Shown: positions 34,826 to 44,857 of the stretch, piece after piece | Layout: every line of letters begins with the position of its first letter | How positions within the stretch are numbered: the first letter of the stretch is position 1 | From: Oxalobacter sp. | GTDB taxonomy: Bacteria; Pseudomonadota; Gammaproteobacteria; Burkholderiales; Burkholderiaceae_D | Direction of reading: 5' to 3' | Length of the DNA stretch: 62,590 nt | Assembly (NCBI GenBank): GCA_018384065.1 | Contig: JAHAYL010000061.1 | Location: 1 to 62,590 of the forward strand | Notes under the pieces: generated by a model | What the model saw: the letters and a program-made list of their open reading frames with translations, nothing else | What the model was told of the DNA's origin: nothing | Databases searched by the model: none | Translations under genes and position numbers: made by a program

Positions 34826-35911
34826 TCAGGAAACAACCTTGATGGGCGGGAATATGCCTGTCCTGTCTTTGGGCTTCCGGGCAATGATGCCGGTCAAACG
34901 GTGGGCAATGTCCCTGAAAATGCGCGCCATCACCCCATCAGGCTCTGCCGCAACGGCAGGCATGCCGCCGTCGGTCTGCATACACATCGCCGCATTGATT
35001 GGGATCTGCCCCAAGGAAGGCACGCCATAAGCCTCACTCATCCGCTTCCCGCCATCCTGCCCGAAGATATGGGTAATTTCCCCACAGCAGGGACAGACCC
35101 ATGCACTCATGTTCTCGATGACCCCTAAGACATCAACATGCATTTTCTGGAACATCATCAATCCTTTACGGGCATCCAAGACTGCGATTTCCTGCGGGGT
35201 GGTGACAACCACCGCGCCAGTGACAGGCGCTTTCTGGGAAAGGGTGAGCTGGACATCCCCTGTTCCCGGTGGCATATCAATCAACAGATAGTCAAGGTCC
35301 TTCCAAGCTGTCTGTTCAAGCAGCTGCATCAATGCCTGGGTCACCATGGGCGCACGCCAGGCAAGCGGCTGGACATCATCCATCATGAACCCGATGGACA
35401 TGATCTGGAGACCATACTGTTCAATTGGATCGACACGTTCGCCATCTGATGACATCGGCAGTTCAGAAACCCCCATGATGGTCGGCTGGGAAGGACCATA
35501 GATGTCAGCATCAAGCACGCCCACCTTCGCACCCTCTGCAACCAGTGCAAGGGCAAGGTTGGCGGTGGTGGTGGATTTGCCGACACCACCCTTTCCTGAA
35601 GAGATGGCAATGATGTTCTTGACCCCCTTGACAGGTCTTGGACCTGTCTGGAAAGCATGGGTGATGATTCTGGTCATGACATTGACGGTGATGTTGCCGA
35701 CACCCCCGATAGTACCGACAGCGTTCCTGACCTTCCGGACGATATCATCATGCAGGCTCTTGGCAGGATACCCCAGCTCAATGGTCAGTGAGACATCCCT
35801 GCCATTGATGACGATGTCCTTGACTGCCCCGATAGATGTATAGTCAGTCTTGAGATTGGGGTCAATGACGCCACTGATGGCATTAAGGACATGTTCTTCA
35901 GTGATTGCCAT
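34826..35911 (-). CDS. apbC: Iron-sulfur cluster carrier protein (Mrp/ApbC family)
   Basis: ApbC-type P-loop proteins hold and hand on Fe-S clusters. The start at 35911 (MAITEEHVLNAI) follows GGAGAGGATTCC; a longer frame upstream lacks family sequence. The 361 residues contain an N-terminal DUF59/MIP18-like domain (VIDPNLKTDYTSIGAVKDI), the deviant Walker A SSGKGGVGKSTTTANLA near 105, DADIYGPSQPTIMG, DYLLIDMPPGTGDVQL, and the cluster-binding CxxC in WVCPCCGEITHIFG. In Burkholderiales it is commonly found next to metG, as here (the flavodoxin gene intervenes). Confidence 0.95.
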   Translation of the reverse strand: MAITEEHVLNAISGVIDPNLKTDYTSIGAVKDIVINGRDVSLTIELGYPAKSLHDDIVRKVRNAVGTIGGVGNITVNVMTRIITHAFQTGPRPVKGVKNIIAISSGKGGVGKSTTTANLALALVAEGAKVGVLDADIYGPSQPTIMGVSELPMSSDGERVDPIEQYGLQIMSIGFMMDDVQPLAWRAPMVTQALMQLLEQTAWKDLDYLLIDMPPGTGDVQLTLSQKAPVTGAVVVTTPQEIAVLDARKGLMMFQKMHVDVLGVIENMSAWVCPCCGEITHIFGQDGGKRMSEAYGVPSLGQIPINAAMCMQTDGGMPAVAAEPDGVMARIFRDIAHRLTGIIARKPKDRTGIFPPIKVVS

Positions 35912-36125
35912 AGGAATCCTCTCCATATCTGTCATAGGTTGCCCCAAGTGTATCGCAAACATCCGCCTTGGTGTCAGCAGGACCTTCTATCAGCCCTTTC
36001 CTCCAGGCAACATCAAGCCATCTATCCTGGCTTCCCCGATTCCTCGACATATATATAATAATAGCGTATGGACACCGCCATACCAGATGCCGGTGTCTGA
36101 CGTTTGACCTGAACAGGAGATTATG

Positions 36126-36608
36126 ATGAGCAGAAAACTGGTGGCTTATTTCAGTGCAAGCGGTGTCACCCGTCTTGTATCCGGCAGGTTGGCTGAGGCG
36201 ATAGGTGCAGACCTGTACGAAATCAAACCAGCCCAAACCTATTCTGACAACGACCTGAACTGGATGGACCAGACAACCCGGGCAACGGTTGAGCAGAAAG
36301 ACCCCTCTTCCCGTCCTGCCCTGGCAGACAGGGATGCCAACATCGGTGGTTATGACATCATCTATCTTGGTTTCCCGATCTGGTGGTATATCGCTCCCCG
36401 CATCATCCAGACATTCCTGGAATCCTATGATTTCTCAGGCAAAACCCTGGTGCTGTATGCGACATCAGGCGGCAGTGGGTTCGGCAAGACGGTTGACGAG
36501 CTGAAACCTGGTATTTCCCCTTCCGCGAAAATCATCGAATGGCGCCTGCTGAACGGAGGTCCTTCTGCTGCAGACCTTGCCAAATGGTCTGCATCATTGA
36601 ACCTTTGA
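36126..36608 (+). CDS. Flavodoxin family protein
   Basis: Two ATGs are in tandem at 36123 and 36126; the second has the better spacing from AGGAG. The ~160-residue cytosolic protein is of the flavodoxin_4 type: [30 protein letters not shown] (FMN phosphate loop), [31 protein letters not shown] and [14 protein letters not shown]. It is a relative of the exported flavodoxin at 10332-10994, which has the same three loops. GACACCG and CGGTGTC (36071-36077, 36091-36097) form a hairpin in its leader. The redox partner is unknown. Confidence 0.88.
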   Translation: MSRKLVAYFSASGVTRLVSGRLAEAIGADLYEIKPAQTYSDNDLNWMDQTTRATVEQKDPSSRPALADRDANIGGYDIIYLGFPIWWYIAPRIIQTFLESYDFSGKTLVLYATSGGSGFGKTVDELKPGISPSAKIIEWRLLNGGPSAADLAKWSASLNL

Positions 36609-36726
36609 CCCGCATGCAGGAAGACCTGCCTGCAAGAGACACCCTTACATTGGACAGTTCCCACTTGCCTGTCAGAAACTGTACAATCTAGGGTGTTTTT
36701 TCAATCAACCTATCAATACAGAACCT

Positions 36727-38871
36727 ATGTCCAGAAAGCTGTTTGTCACAACTGCACTGCCTTATGCGAATGCCCCTTTCCATATCGGCCATATCATGGA
36801 ATACATCCAAGCGGATATCTGGGTCCGTTACCAACGGATGCAAAAAGATGACGGGAAACAACGTGAAGTCTATTTTGTCGGTGCAGATGATGTCCACGGT
36901 GCGCCTATCATGATCGCTGCGGAAAAAGCCGGGAAATCCCCTGCCGAATTCGTTGCAGACATCGCTGCCGGACGTGCCGCCCATCTCGATGGCTTTCTGA
37001 TCAAGTTCGACAACTGGCATTCCACCGATGGTCCTGAAAACCACGAACTGAGCAAAAGCATCTATAAGCGGTTGCGGGAAAGAGGGCTGATCTACACCAA
37101 GACGATTGAACAGTTCTTCGATCCGGTCAAGTCCATGTTCCTGCCTGACCGCTATATCAAGGGGGAATGTCCGAAATGCGGTGCGAAAGACCAGTATGGC
37201 GACAGTTGTGAAGTCTGTTCCAGTGTCTATTCCCCGACGGAGCTGAACAACCCCTATTCGGTCCTGACTGGTGCAGCACCTGTGATGAAACAGTCTGAAC
37301 ATTATTTCTTCAAGCTGTCTGACCCAAAATGCACCGATTTCCTGAAAACATGGACCCTCGGGCAAGGAGAAGGCAAATCCCGGCTCCAGCAGGAAGTCGC
37401 CAACAAGGCACGTGAATGGCTGGGTGGCGAAGACAACAAAACACTCTCTGACTGGGATATCAGCCGTGATGCCCCTTATTTCGGCATTGAGATTCCTGAT
37501 GCCCCCGGCAAGTTCTTCTATGTCTGGCTGGATGCACCAATCGGCTACCTTGCTTCATTGAAAAACCTGTTCAACAAGAAAGGGATGGACTTTGAATCAT
37601 TCATGGCAGACCCTGAAACAGAACAGTACCATTTCATCGGGAAAGACATCATCTATTTCCATACCCTGTTCTGGCCAGCCATGCTGCATTTCGCTGACCG
37701 GAAGGTTCCAGACAATGTCTTTGTGCATGGTTTTGTGACAGTGGATGGCGAGAAGATGTCAAAATCCCGTGGCACAGGGATTTCCCCATTGCGTTATCTG
37801 GAAATCGGCATGAACCCTGAATGGCTGCGGTATTACTTGGCAGCCAAACTGACCGACCGTGTCGAGGATATCGATTTTACAGGTGAAGACTTCATTGCCC
37901 GGGTCAATGCTGACCTGATCGGCAAATATGTGAACATCGCCAGCCGGGCTTCCGGTTTCATTACCAAGCGCTTTGGTGGACAGCTGCATTTGGGTGCAGA
38001 TGGCTTGGACACACCTGTCCTGAAAAACCTGCGCGCGGCATCCGATGAGATTTCCGCCTGCTTCGCCCGCCGGGAATATGGACGTGCTTTGCGCCAGATC
38101 ATGCATCTGGCAGATGAAGTGAATGTTTATGTCGATGCCAACAAACCGTGGGTCCTGGCAAAAGACCCTGAACAGTCTGCCAAGCTGCAGCAGGTCTGCT
38201 CCTGTCTCCTGGAAGCGTTCCGTATCCTGACCATTTACCTGAAGCCCGTGCTGCCTGCAATGGCAGAAAAAATTGAACAGTTCCTGAATATTGCGCCATT
38301 GCAATGGGATTCTGTTGAAACTGCTTTGCCAGACGGGCATACCATCAACACCTATCAGCATCTGATGCAGCGTGTGGACCAGAAAATGCTGGATGCCCTG
38401 TTCAATCAACCGAAACCGGCAGCAGAACCAGCAAAAACCGGGAAAGCCGATGACCTTAAAGCATCTACCCCTGCTTCCACAGCACCTGCATCCCATATCG
38501 AACCGTTGCCGGTTGCAGAGGGATTTGAACCACTGGCAGAAGAAATCACCATCGATGATTTTGCCAAGGTGGATATGCGTGTCGGCAAGATTGTTGACTG
38601 TGGTTATGTGGAAGGCGCAAAGAAACTGCTCCGTCTGTCTGTCGATCTGGGCGAAGGACGCATCCGCAATATCTTTTCCGGCATCCGTAGCGTGTACAAA
38701 CCGGAAGACCTTGTTGGTAAACTGACGGTTGTCGTTGCCAATCTTGCGCCAAGGAAAATGAAATTCGGTATCTCTGAAGGGATGGTCATGGCAGCCTCAG
38801 CAGATGGCGATGACGGTATCTACCTGCTGGAACCCATGTCCGGTGCAAAACCAGGGATGCGTTTAAGTTGA
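36727..38871 (+). CDS. metG: Methionyl-tRNA synthetase
   Basis: MetG attaches methionine to initiator and elongator tRNA-Met. The 714-residue, full-length protein has [20 protein letters not shown] (HIGH), the zinc knuckle [29 protein letters not shown] (KMSKS), and the anticodon domain. A Pro/Ala-rich linker of about 40 residues ([17 protein letters not shown]) leads to a C-terminal tRNA-binding (EMAP-II-like) domain from about 600 ([20 protein letters not shown]...[12 protein letters not shown]). It is the dimeric long form. Confidence 0.97.
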   Translation: MSRKLFVTTALPYANAPFHIGHIMEYIQADIWVRYQRMQKDDGKQREVYFVGADDVHGAPIMIAAEKAGKSPAEFVADIAAGRAAHLDGFLIKFDNWHSTDGPENHELSKSIYKRLRERGLIYTKTIEQFFDPVKSMFLPDRYIKGECPKCGAKDQYGDSCEVCSSVYSPTELNNPYSVLTGAAPVMKQSEHYFFKLSDPKCTDFLKTWTLGQGEGKSRLQQEVANKAREWLGGEDNKTLSDWDISRDAPYFGIEIPDAPGKFFYVWLDAPIGYLASLKNLFNKKGMDFESFMADPETEQYHFIGKDIIYFHTLFWPAMLHFADRKVPDNVFVHGFVTVDGEKMSKSRGTGISPLRYLEIGMNPEWLRYYLAAKLTDRVEDIDFTGEDFIARVNADLIGKYVNIASRASGFITKRFGGQLHLGADGLDTPVLKNLRAASDEISACFARREYGRALRQIMHLADEVNVYVDANKPWVLAKDPEQSAKLQQVCSCLLEAFRILTIYLKPVLPAMAEKIEQFLNIAPLQWDSVETALPDGHTINTYQHLMQRVDQKMLDALFNQPKPAAEPAKTGKADDLKASTPASTAPASHIEPLPVAEGFEPLAEEITIDDFAKVDMRVGKIVDCGYVEGAKKLLRLSVDLGEGRIRNIFSGIRSVYKPEDLVGKLTVVVANLAPRKMKFGISEGMVMAASADGDDGIYLLEPMSGAKPGMRLS

Positions 38872-38896
38872 TTTCAACAAGGAGCCTTGACATTTT

Positions 38897-39376
38897 ATGG
38901 GTGTAACTGTCAGTGAAGCCTCTGAAGAGGATGCCCCGCTTATTGCGGAATTGACACGCAAGGCATGGGAAAACCGGTGCCCACCAACTTCCCACGGCCA
39001 TACTGATACCGCAGACAGTGTAATTACAGACCTGCATGAAGGTGGCGCATTCATCCTATGGGTCGATGATAAGCCAGCAGGCTCTGTCCGCTGGGCACCA
39101 ACTGATGAAGACGATGAAATCTGGAAAATCCGCCGTCTTGGCGTTCTGCCCGAATATGCCGGACAGAACCTTTCCCAATATCTGATTGAAGCCTGCATCA
39201 ACCGGGCACGTCTGTCTGGCATTACTGAAATGCGGCTGTTCATGTCGCCATGGTTGGAACCGATGACCCGCTTTTATGAAGCTTATGGCTTTGAACTTGC
39301 ACCTGAAATCGAATTCACCCTGCGTAATCCGTTGGAACCTCCCCCCATCATGATGCGTAAAACCCTTGATTACTGA
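38897..39376 (+). CDS. GNAT family N-acetyltransferase
   Basis: The 159-residue protein has a GNAT core: ILWVDDKPAGSVRWAPTDEDDEIWKIRRLGVLPEYAGQNLSQYLIEA carries strand 4 and the acetyl-CoA loop, where Q/A-G-Q-N-L replaces the usual Q/RxxGxG/A. RFYEAYGFELA follows. It lies 26 bases after metG on the same strand and may be co-transcribed. The substrate is unknown; the loop departs from the consensus, so activity is uncertain. Confidence 0.8.
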   Translation: MGVTVSEASEEDAPLIAELTRKAWENRCPPTSHGHTDTADSVITDLHEGGAFILWVDDKPAGSVRWAPTDEDDEIWKIRRLGVLPEYAGQNLSQYLIEACINRARLSGITEMRLFMSPWLEPMTRFYEAYGFELAPEIEFTLRNPLEPPPIMMRKTLDY

Positions 39377-39387
39377 CGGCTCCCATA

Positions 39388-39597
39388 ATGATCCAGTTCC
39401 AGCTTGACCATAAATACGTTTCTGACATTGATTCCCTGCTGAAAGAACTTGCTTCTAAAGGCAAGGAAAGGACTGCTGTAAAAACCATGGAAAAACAGCC
39501 AATCCGGCTGCTTGCCCGTGATGAATTGCCTTTTTCCTTGGAAAAACGCCATTCCATAGATACAAAAGGCGCTACCGTGGAAACTGAAAACAACTGA
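39388..39597 (+). CDS. Small hypothetical protein
   Basis: The 69-residue frame lies between the GNAT gene (12 bases before) and scpA (24 bases after) on the same strand. It starts MIQFQLDHKYVSDIDSLLKEL and is charged, with no membrane segment. In related genomes a short DUF3460-type gene often precedes scpA; the position fits but I cannot see that family's motifs. There is no clear ribosome-binding site, so translation may be coupled. Confidence that it is real is moderate. Confidence 0.45.
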   Translation: MIQFQLDHKYVSDIDSLLKELASKGKERTAVKTMEKQPIRLLARDELPFSLEKRHSIDTKGATVETENN

Positions 39598-39620
39598 CCT
39601 GCCGGTCTGGAACTCCCGAT

Positions 39621-40427
39621 ATGGCAGAACAAGACCTGTTTCCCAACGATGTGACGGACCAAGCGGTTGCCCGTCTTTATGGCCAACCGATGGATGCCCT
39701 TCCGGAAGACCTGTTCATCCCGCCTGAAGCACTCGAAATTTTCCTGGAAGCCTTTGAAGGCCCCCTTGACCTGCTGCTGTATCTGATCAGACGGCAGAAC
39801 TTCAATATCCTTGACATCCCAATGGCTGCCTTGACAGCACAATACCTGCAGTATATCGAGCGCATCCGGAGCCAGAAACTGGAACTGGCTGCTGAATACC
39901 TGCTGATGGCAGCCATGCTGGTGGAAATAAAATCCCGGATGCTCCTTCCACGGCCAAAGCTCGAAACTGATGGCGGACTGGAAGACCCTCGGGCAGAACT
40001 GGTCCGGAAACTGCTGCAATATGAACAGATGAAACGCGCAGCCATGCAGCTGGATGAAATGCCCCGTATTGGACGGGACTTCTTCACATCCTCCGCTACA
40101 ATGATTTTTTCCGATGAGAAAATCCTGCCCACCGTGACGGCTGAATCCCTCCAGATGACATTGCTGAATATGATTGAACGAGCGAAACTCACTGCCCGCC
40201 ATACCATCACCAAACAGGAACTTTCTGTCCGTGAACACATGACACTGATCCTGCGTCAGCTCCAACACGGACGTTTCACTGAATTTTCAAGCCTGTTCAA
40301 TGTTTCCGAAGGCGTTGCTGTCGTGATTGTGCACTTCCTGGCGTTGCTGGAACTTGCCAAGGAATCCCTGATACAGATTACCCAAGACGGCAGGGATACC
40401 CCTATCTTCGTCCGGCTTTCTGCCTGA
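39621..40427 (+). CDS. scpA: Segregation and condensation protein A
   Basis: ScpA is the kleisin that bridges SMC heads with ScpB in the chromosome condensin complex. The 268-residue protein has the N-terminal kleisin signature FLEAFEGPLDLLLYLIRRQNFNILDIPMAALTAQYLQYIE, the helix AAEYLLMAAMLVEIKSRMLLP, and a C-terminal winged helix (SVREHMTLILRQLQHGRFTEFSSLF...VVIVHFLALLELAKE). The scpA-panC order is usual in Burkholderiales. No scpB is in the window. Confidence 0.95.
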   Translation: MAEQDLFPNDVTDQAVARLYGQPMDALPEDLFIPPEALEIFLEAFEGPLDLLLYLIRRQNFNILDIPMAALTAQYLQYIERIRSQKLELAAEYLLMAAMLVEIKSRMLLPRPKLETDGGLEDPRAELVRKLLQYEQMKRAAMQLDEMPRIGRDFFTSSATMIFSDEKILPTVTAESLQMTLLNMIERAKLTARHTITKQELSVREHMTLILRQLQHGRFTEFSSLFNVSEGVAVVIVHFLALLELAKESLIQITQDGRDTPIFVRLSA

Positions 40428-40576
40428 TGCACCACCTCTCCCTGCCATCCGTTCCATTGAAGGGACATTTCCGGTTGAATCCCCCCTTTCCTGTTCCATC
40501 ACAGGTTGACCCGTCCCTGCTTTGGGAACAGAATAGCGTTTTATTTTCCAACCTTATTTCCTGATTGACTGGATAA

Positions 40577-41419
<843 letters not shown>

Positions 41420-41441
41420 TCCACGCCAACTGGACCAGCAA

Positions 41442-41471
41442 GGCAGCAAGGGACAACCTGCTGCCTTTTTT
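41442..41471 (+). terminator. Terminator of panC
   Basis: GGCAGCA (41442-41448) pairs with TGCTGCC (41459-41465) over a 10-base loop, followed by TTTTTT (41466-41471). It lies 23 bases after the panC stop. Confidence 0.88.
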
Positions 41472-41519
41472 GTTATGCTGGCAACATGGCATTTTCCCCT
41501 ATACGATTCAGGAGTCCTG

Positions 41520-41999
41520 ATGATGAAACGGTTCTATACCAGCTTTTTATTGCTCATGGCATGCTTCCTCTGTCTGACAGCCTGCTCTAAAAAAGAAGTG
41601 GTCAAACCGGAAACGGTTGTCCAGCAGCACATCAAGGCATTGGTATCGGATGATTTTGAAAACGCTGCCAAACTGGTCTATGTACCGGAAAATATCAGCA
41701 ATCCAGCCGCCTATCAGCAAAAAATCCGCGACGTGCTGCAACAGGACAAAAAAGAACTGGATGGCAGGGGTGTTTTCCAAGACGTCACCATCAAGGATGT
41801 CCTGACCCGTTTTACAAATGGCAAGGTTAAAGATGGGCAGCCAGAATTCATCAAACGCAATGAAGCCGATAAAGGCTCAACAGCTATCGTGACCGCCATG
41901 ATTGTCTTCCAGAACGGCTCCTACAAAGAAGCTGTCTATCCTTTAAAGCATACCGGTGAATCCTATCGGATTGTGATTACCAGGATGCCTGAAAACTGA
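41520..41999 (+). CDS. DUF4878-like lipoprotein
   Basis: AGGAG lies five bases before the ATG at 41520; a second ATG follows at once. The 159-residue protein has a lipoprotein signal (FYTSFLLLMACFLCLTAC, lipobox LTAC). A small alpha+beta domain follows with VQQHIKALVSDDFENAAKLVY and DKGSTAIVTAMIVFQNGSYKEAVYPLKHTGESYRIVI, in the NTF2/DUF4878-like pattern common in secreted bacterial lipoproteins. Function unknown. TCCTGAA/TTCAGGA (42026-42046) forms a hairpin between this gene and the converging btuF. Confidence 0.75.
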   Translation: MMKRFYTSFLLLMACFLCLTACSKKEVVKPETVVQQHIKALVSDDFENAAKLVYVPENISNPAAYQQKIRDVLQQDKKELDGRGVFQDVTIKDVLTRFTNGKVKDGQPEFIKRNEADKGSTAIVTAMIVFQNGSYKEAVYPLKHTGESYRIVITRMPEN

Positions 42000-42066
42000 A
42001 CAGGTCTGACCCGCCAATAAGAATATCCTGAAGATATCTTTCAGGAATCATACAACTATCCATCAG

Positions 42067-43005
42067 CTATTCCAATGACTGCTTCCTGCGGGCATCTTCG
42101 ACTTTCTCACACAACAGTTTGATGCCCTGGACCATGCGGGGACCTGGCCGGCTGATCAGGTCTGACTCCAGGAAATAAAGGCTCTGTGTCCGGGTGGCAT
42201 TCAGCATCGGGAAACGCCGCCAAAGCCCCAAGCCATTCTCACTACTCCTGCCCCCTGTGCTGATGATGGCATCAGGATTCCGTGCCAGCACGGTCTCAAC
42301 GCTAAGGATAGGTGCCAATGCCTGGATATCATGGAAAATATTCTGTCCGCCACAGACCGTAACCGCTTCATCAATGATCTGAGTCCCACCGATGGTGTAG
42401 AGTGGACGGTCATAAACCTGATAGAAAACCCTGATTTTCTGGCTGGCACTGTATTGATGGCGGAGTTTTTCCAAGCTGCCACGCCATTGCCGGGCACTTT
42501 CCGAGCCTTGTTCTGGATGCCCGGTAAGCTGTCCCAGCTTTTCCATATCTACTGGAATATCCGCCAGCTTCCGAGGATGGGTACGGTAAATGGGTATCCC
42601 TGCCTTCATCAGTTCATCGACCTGACGGGAAGCACTGCCACTGGGCCACAGGACAATCAGGTCAGGATGATGGCTGATGATTTTTTCGATATCCAGCTGC
42701 TGGACATCACCGACTGTCGGCAGGTTTCCCGCCTCTTTGGGATAATCACTGTAACGGGTTGTCGCAATAATCTGGGAGCCAGCCCCAATGGCATAGACCA
42801 GTTCGGTTGTATGGGGAGACAATGTGATGATGCGTTCCGCAGGCTGGTTGAGCGTCACAGTATAGCCATCGCCATCAATGACCTGGATTGCGCCCTGCTT
42901 TGTTTTTCCTGTCTGTTGATGACCTGATGTACAGCCTGCCAGCAGGCATATGGCAGCCATCCCGATAAGAACTGCAGACCGCCTTGCCTCAAATGCCACG
43001 TTCAT
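42067..43005 (-). CDS. btuF: Cobalamin ABC transporter, substrate-binding lipoprotein
   Basis: BtuF binds vitamin B12 in the periplasm and delivers it to BtuCD. The 312-residue protein has a lipobox (LLAGC) after a signal peptide, and a helical-backbone binding fold: PAERIITLSPHTTELVYAIGAGSQIIATTRYSDYPKEAGNLPTVGDVQQLDIEKI, then LIVLWPSGSASRQVDELMKAGIP. It is the last gene of the riboswitch-controlled btuB-btuC-btuD-btuF operon, nine bases after btuD. Being lipid-anchored differs from soluble E. coli BtuF. Haem or siderophore binding is unlikely given the riboswitch. Confidence 0.9.
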   Translation of the reverse strand: MNVAFEARRSAVLIGMAAICLLAGCTSGHQQTGKTKQGAIQVIDGDGYTVTLNQPAERIITLSPHTTELVYAIGAGSQIIATTRYSDYPKEAGNLPTVGDVQQLDIEKIISHHPDLIVLWPSGSASRQVDELMKAGIPIYRTHPRKLADIPVDMEKLGQLTGHPEQGSESARQWRGSLEKLRHQYSASQKIRVFYQVYDRPLYTIGGTQIIDEAVTVCGGQNIFHDIQALAPILSVETVLARNPDAIISTGGRSSENGLGLWRRFPMLNATRTQSLYFLESDLISRPGPRMVQGIKLLCEKVEDARRKQSLE

Positions 43006-43014
43006 GACGCCTCC

Positions 43015-43791
43015 TCAGACGGCAACAAAAACCGTTTCATTACCATAGGGCACCTGCCTGACTGGGCAATGCAGGCAAAGGGAAAGATTTTCTTCGGTCA
43101 TCATGGCTGTCCGTTCCCCTGCCTGCCATCTGCCATCACCGTTAAGCAGCAGGACATGGGTCGCAGCCAGTCTTGCCAGATTGAGGTCATGCACAATCGT
43201 CACCAGTGCCCTTTGCTGAGCCGCCTGCTGGTTGATGAACTGCATCAATGCATGCTGATGCGGTAAATCCAGCGATGTTGCCGGTTCATCCATCAGGATA
43301 AGCTGTGTCTGTTGGGCAATCAGGGAAGCGATTGCCACCCGCTGGCGTTCACCACCGGACAAGGTGCGGATATCACGGTCACTGAATGCCTCCAGGTCCA
43401 TCTGCTTCAAGGCACCTTCCGCGATTGCCATATCTTCCCTGTTTTCCCAAAGGCCGCCATGGTGCGGAAACCGCGCGGCCAAGACTGTTTCAAAGACTGT
43501 CCATCCAAAGGCATCTGTCTGGGTCTGTGGCAGCCACGCCCGTTTCTGCGCCAATTCGACAGGTGGCATATCATGCAGGGGAATTCCATTGAGGGTTATT
43601 GTCCCCTGCACGGCAATGCCTGCTGCCTGCTGGCTGTCAAGCCCTGCCAATGCACGCATCAATGTCGATTTCCCTACGCCATTGGCACCGTAGATGAACC
43701 AGCTCTGCCCAGCTTCAATGGTCAGGTTGAGGCCTGTCACCAATGCTTTCCCTGCTGTCCGGATGGAAAGGTCCTGAACCGTAAGCATCAC
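43015..43791 (-). CDS. btuD: Cobalamin ABC transporter, ATP-binding protein
   Basis: BtuD powers B12 import through BtuC. The 258-residue ATPase shows Walker A GANGVGKSTLM, the Q loop near WLPQTQTDAF, the signature LSGGERQRVAIA, Walker B LILMDEPATSLD and the switch His in TIVHDLNLA. Its ATG overlaps the btuC stop by four bases (ATGA), so the two are translationally coupled. Confidence 0.93.
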   Translation of the reverse strand: MMLTVQDLSIRTAGKALVTGLNLTIEAGQSWFIYGANGVGKSTLMRALAGLDSQQAAGIAVQGTITLNGIPLHDMPPVELAQKRAWLPQTQTDAFGWTVFETVLAARFPHHGGLWENREDMAIAEGALKQMDLEAFSDRDIRTLSGGERQRVAIASLIAQQTQLILMDEPATSLDLPHQHALMQFINQQAAQQRALVTIVHDLNLARLAATHVLLLNGDGRWQAGERTAMMTEENLSLCLHCPVRQVPYGNETVFVAV

Positions 43792-44816
43792 CGCCCTCCT
43801 TTCCTCAACTGGAACAGGAAAACCGGCGCCCCGATGATGGCAGTGACCGCACCGACAGGCAGCTGGATTGGTGAAACCACACTACGGGCAATGGTGTCTG
43901 CAAGGATGAGGAACAGACCGCCCATCAGGGTCGAGGCAGGCACCAGCCAGCGATGGTCTGAACCCCAGATACGGCGGCAGATATGTGGTACCGTCATCCC
44001 GACAAAACTGATGCATCCCGCTTCAGCAACAGCCATTGCAGTCAGGATGGCTGACAGGGCAAACAGGGTTTTCTGAAGCGATGTAACAGGAACCCCCAAC
44101 GAAGCTGCCATATCAGCCTGCCGGGACAGCAGGTTGATGGCATTGGACTGATGCCAGCTCCATCCCAAGACAATCACTAACAGTAAACACTGTGTCAGCG
44201 AAAATGGCGTTCCAGACAGGTCGCCAATCAACCAGAAAACCATGCCACGCAGGTCATGGGCAGGCGCAAGGGTCAACATCAGTGTCACCAGTGCACCACA
44301 GCCGAATGCCAGCATCACCCCTGTCAACAGGATTTGCGTCGTCCCATGAAGACTACCGAAACTGCGTCTTGAGAGCAGATACAGGCTAACGGTGATAAGA
44401 GCAGCGCCCACCAATGCAGCAATATTGATGGCAAGACAGGCGGCAGAGAAAAACAGGACAGCAATGGCACCGACCGAAGCACCACCAGACACCCCAAGGA
44501 TATAGGGGTCAGCCAAAGGATTGCGGAGCAGTGCCTGCATCAGGCACCCAGCCAGTGCCAAGGACGCGCCTGCCAAGAATGCCGCACCGACACGTTCCAG
44601 CCGCATCGCCGCGATAAGACTATCGGTTTCAATCAACTGTCCGGTCAGTAACCCAAAGATACCCTGCCAGACACTGCTGATGCTGATGGAAACCGAGCCG
44701 ATGGCAGTACAAAGGAAAAGACCTGCCACTGTACTACACAGCAGGATGACCAACCAGCCAGCCTTCCGCTTTTTCTGCTGGGCATAGGAAGCTGGAGGAA
44801 ACTGGCTATCTGTCAT
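43788..44816 (-). CDS. btuC: Cobalamin ABC transporter, permease
   Basis: BtuC is the FecCD-type permease of the B12 importer, forming a homodimer in the inner membrane. The 342 residues have about ten membrane helices, with RLERVGAAFLAGASLALAGCLMQALLRNPLADPYILGVSGGASVGAIA and the late motif GCISFVGMTVPHICRRIWGSDHR, both typical of the family. It starts 41 bases after btuB ends and overlaps btuD. Confidence 0.93.
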   Translation of the reverse strand: MTDSQFPPASYAQQKKRKAGWLVILLCSTVAGLFLCTAIGSVSISISSVWQGIFGLLTGQLIETDSLIAAMRLERVGAAFLAGASLALAGCLMQALLRNPLADPYILGVSGGASVGAIAVLFFSAACLAINIAALVGAALITVSLYLLSRRSFGSLHGTTQILLTGVMLAFGCGALVTLMLTLAPAHDLRGMVFWLIGDLSGTPFSLTQCLLLVIVLGWSWHQSNAINLLSRQADMAASLGVPVTSLQKTLFALSAILTAMAVAEAGCISFVGMTVPHICRRIWGSDHRWLVPASTLMGGLFLILADTIARSVVSPIQLPVGAVTAIIGAPVFLFQLRKGGR

Positions 44817-44857
44817 CTTGGCAGGTCTTTAACGGGATGGTCAGTCATCCCGTTATT

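Noticed and set aside
42026-42046. Hairpin TCCTGAA/TTCAGGA between the lipoprotein gene and btuF
   Set aside because: There is no T tract on either strand, so it was not called a terminator; kept only as a note in the gene entry.
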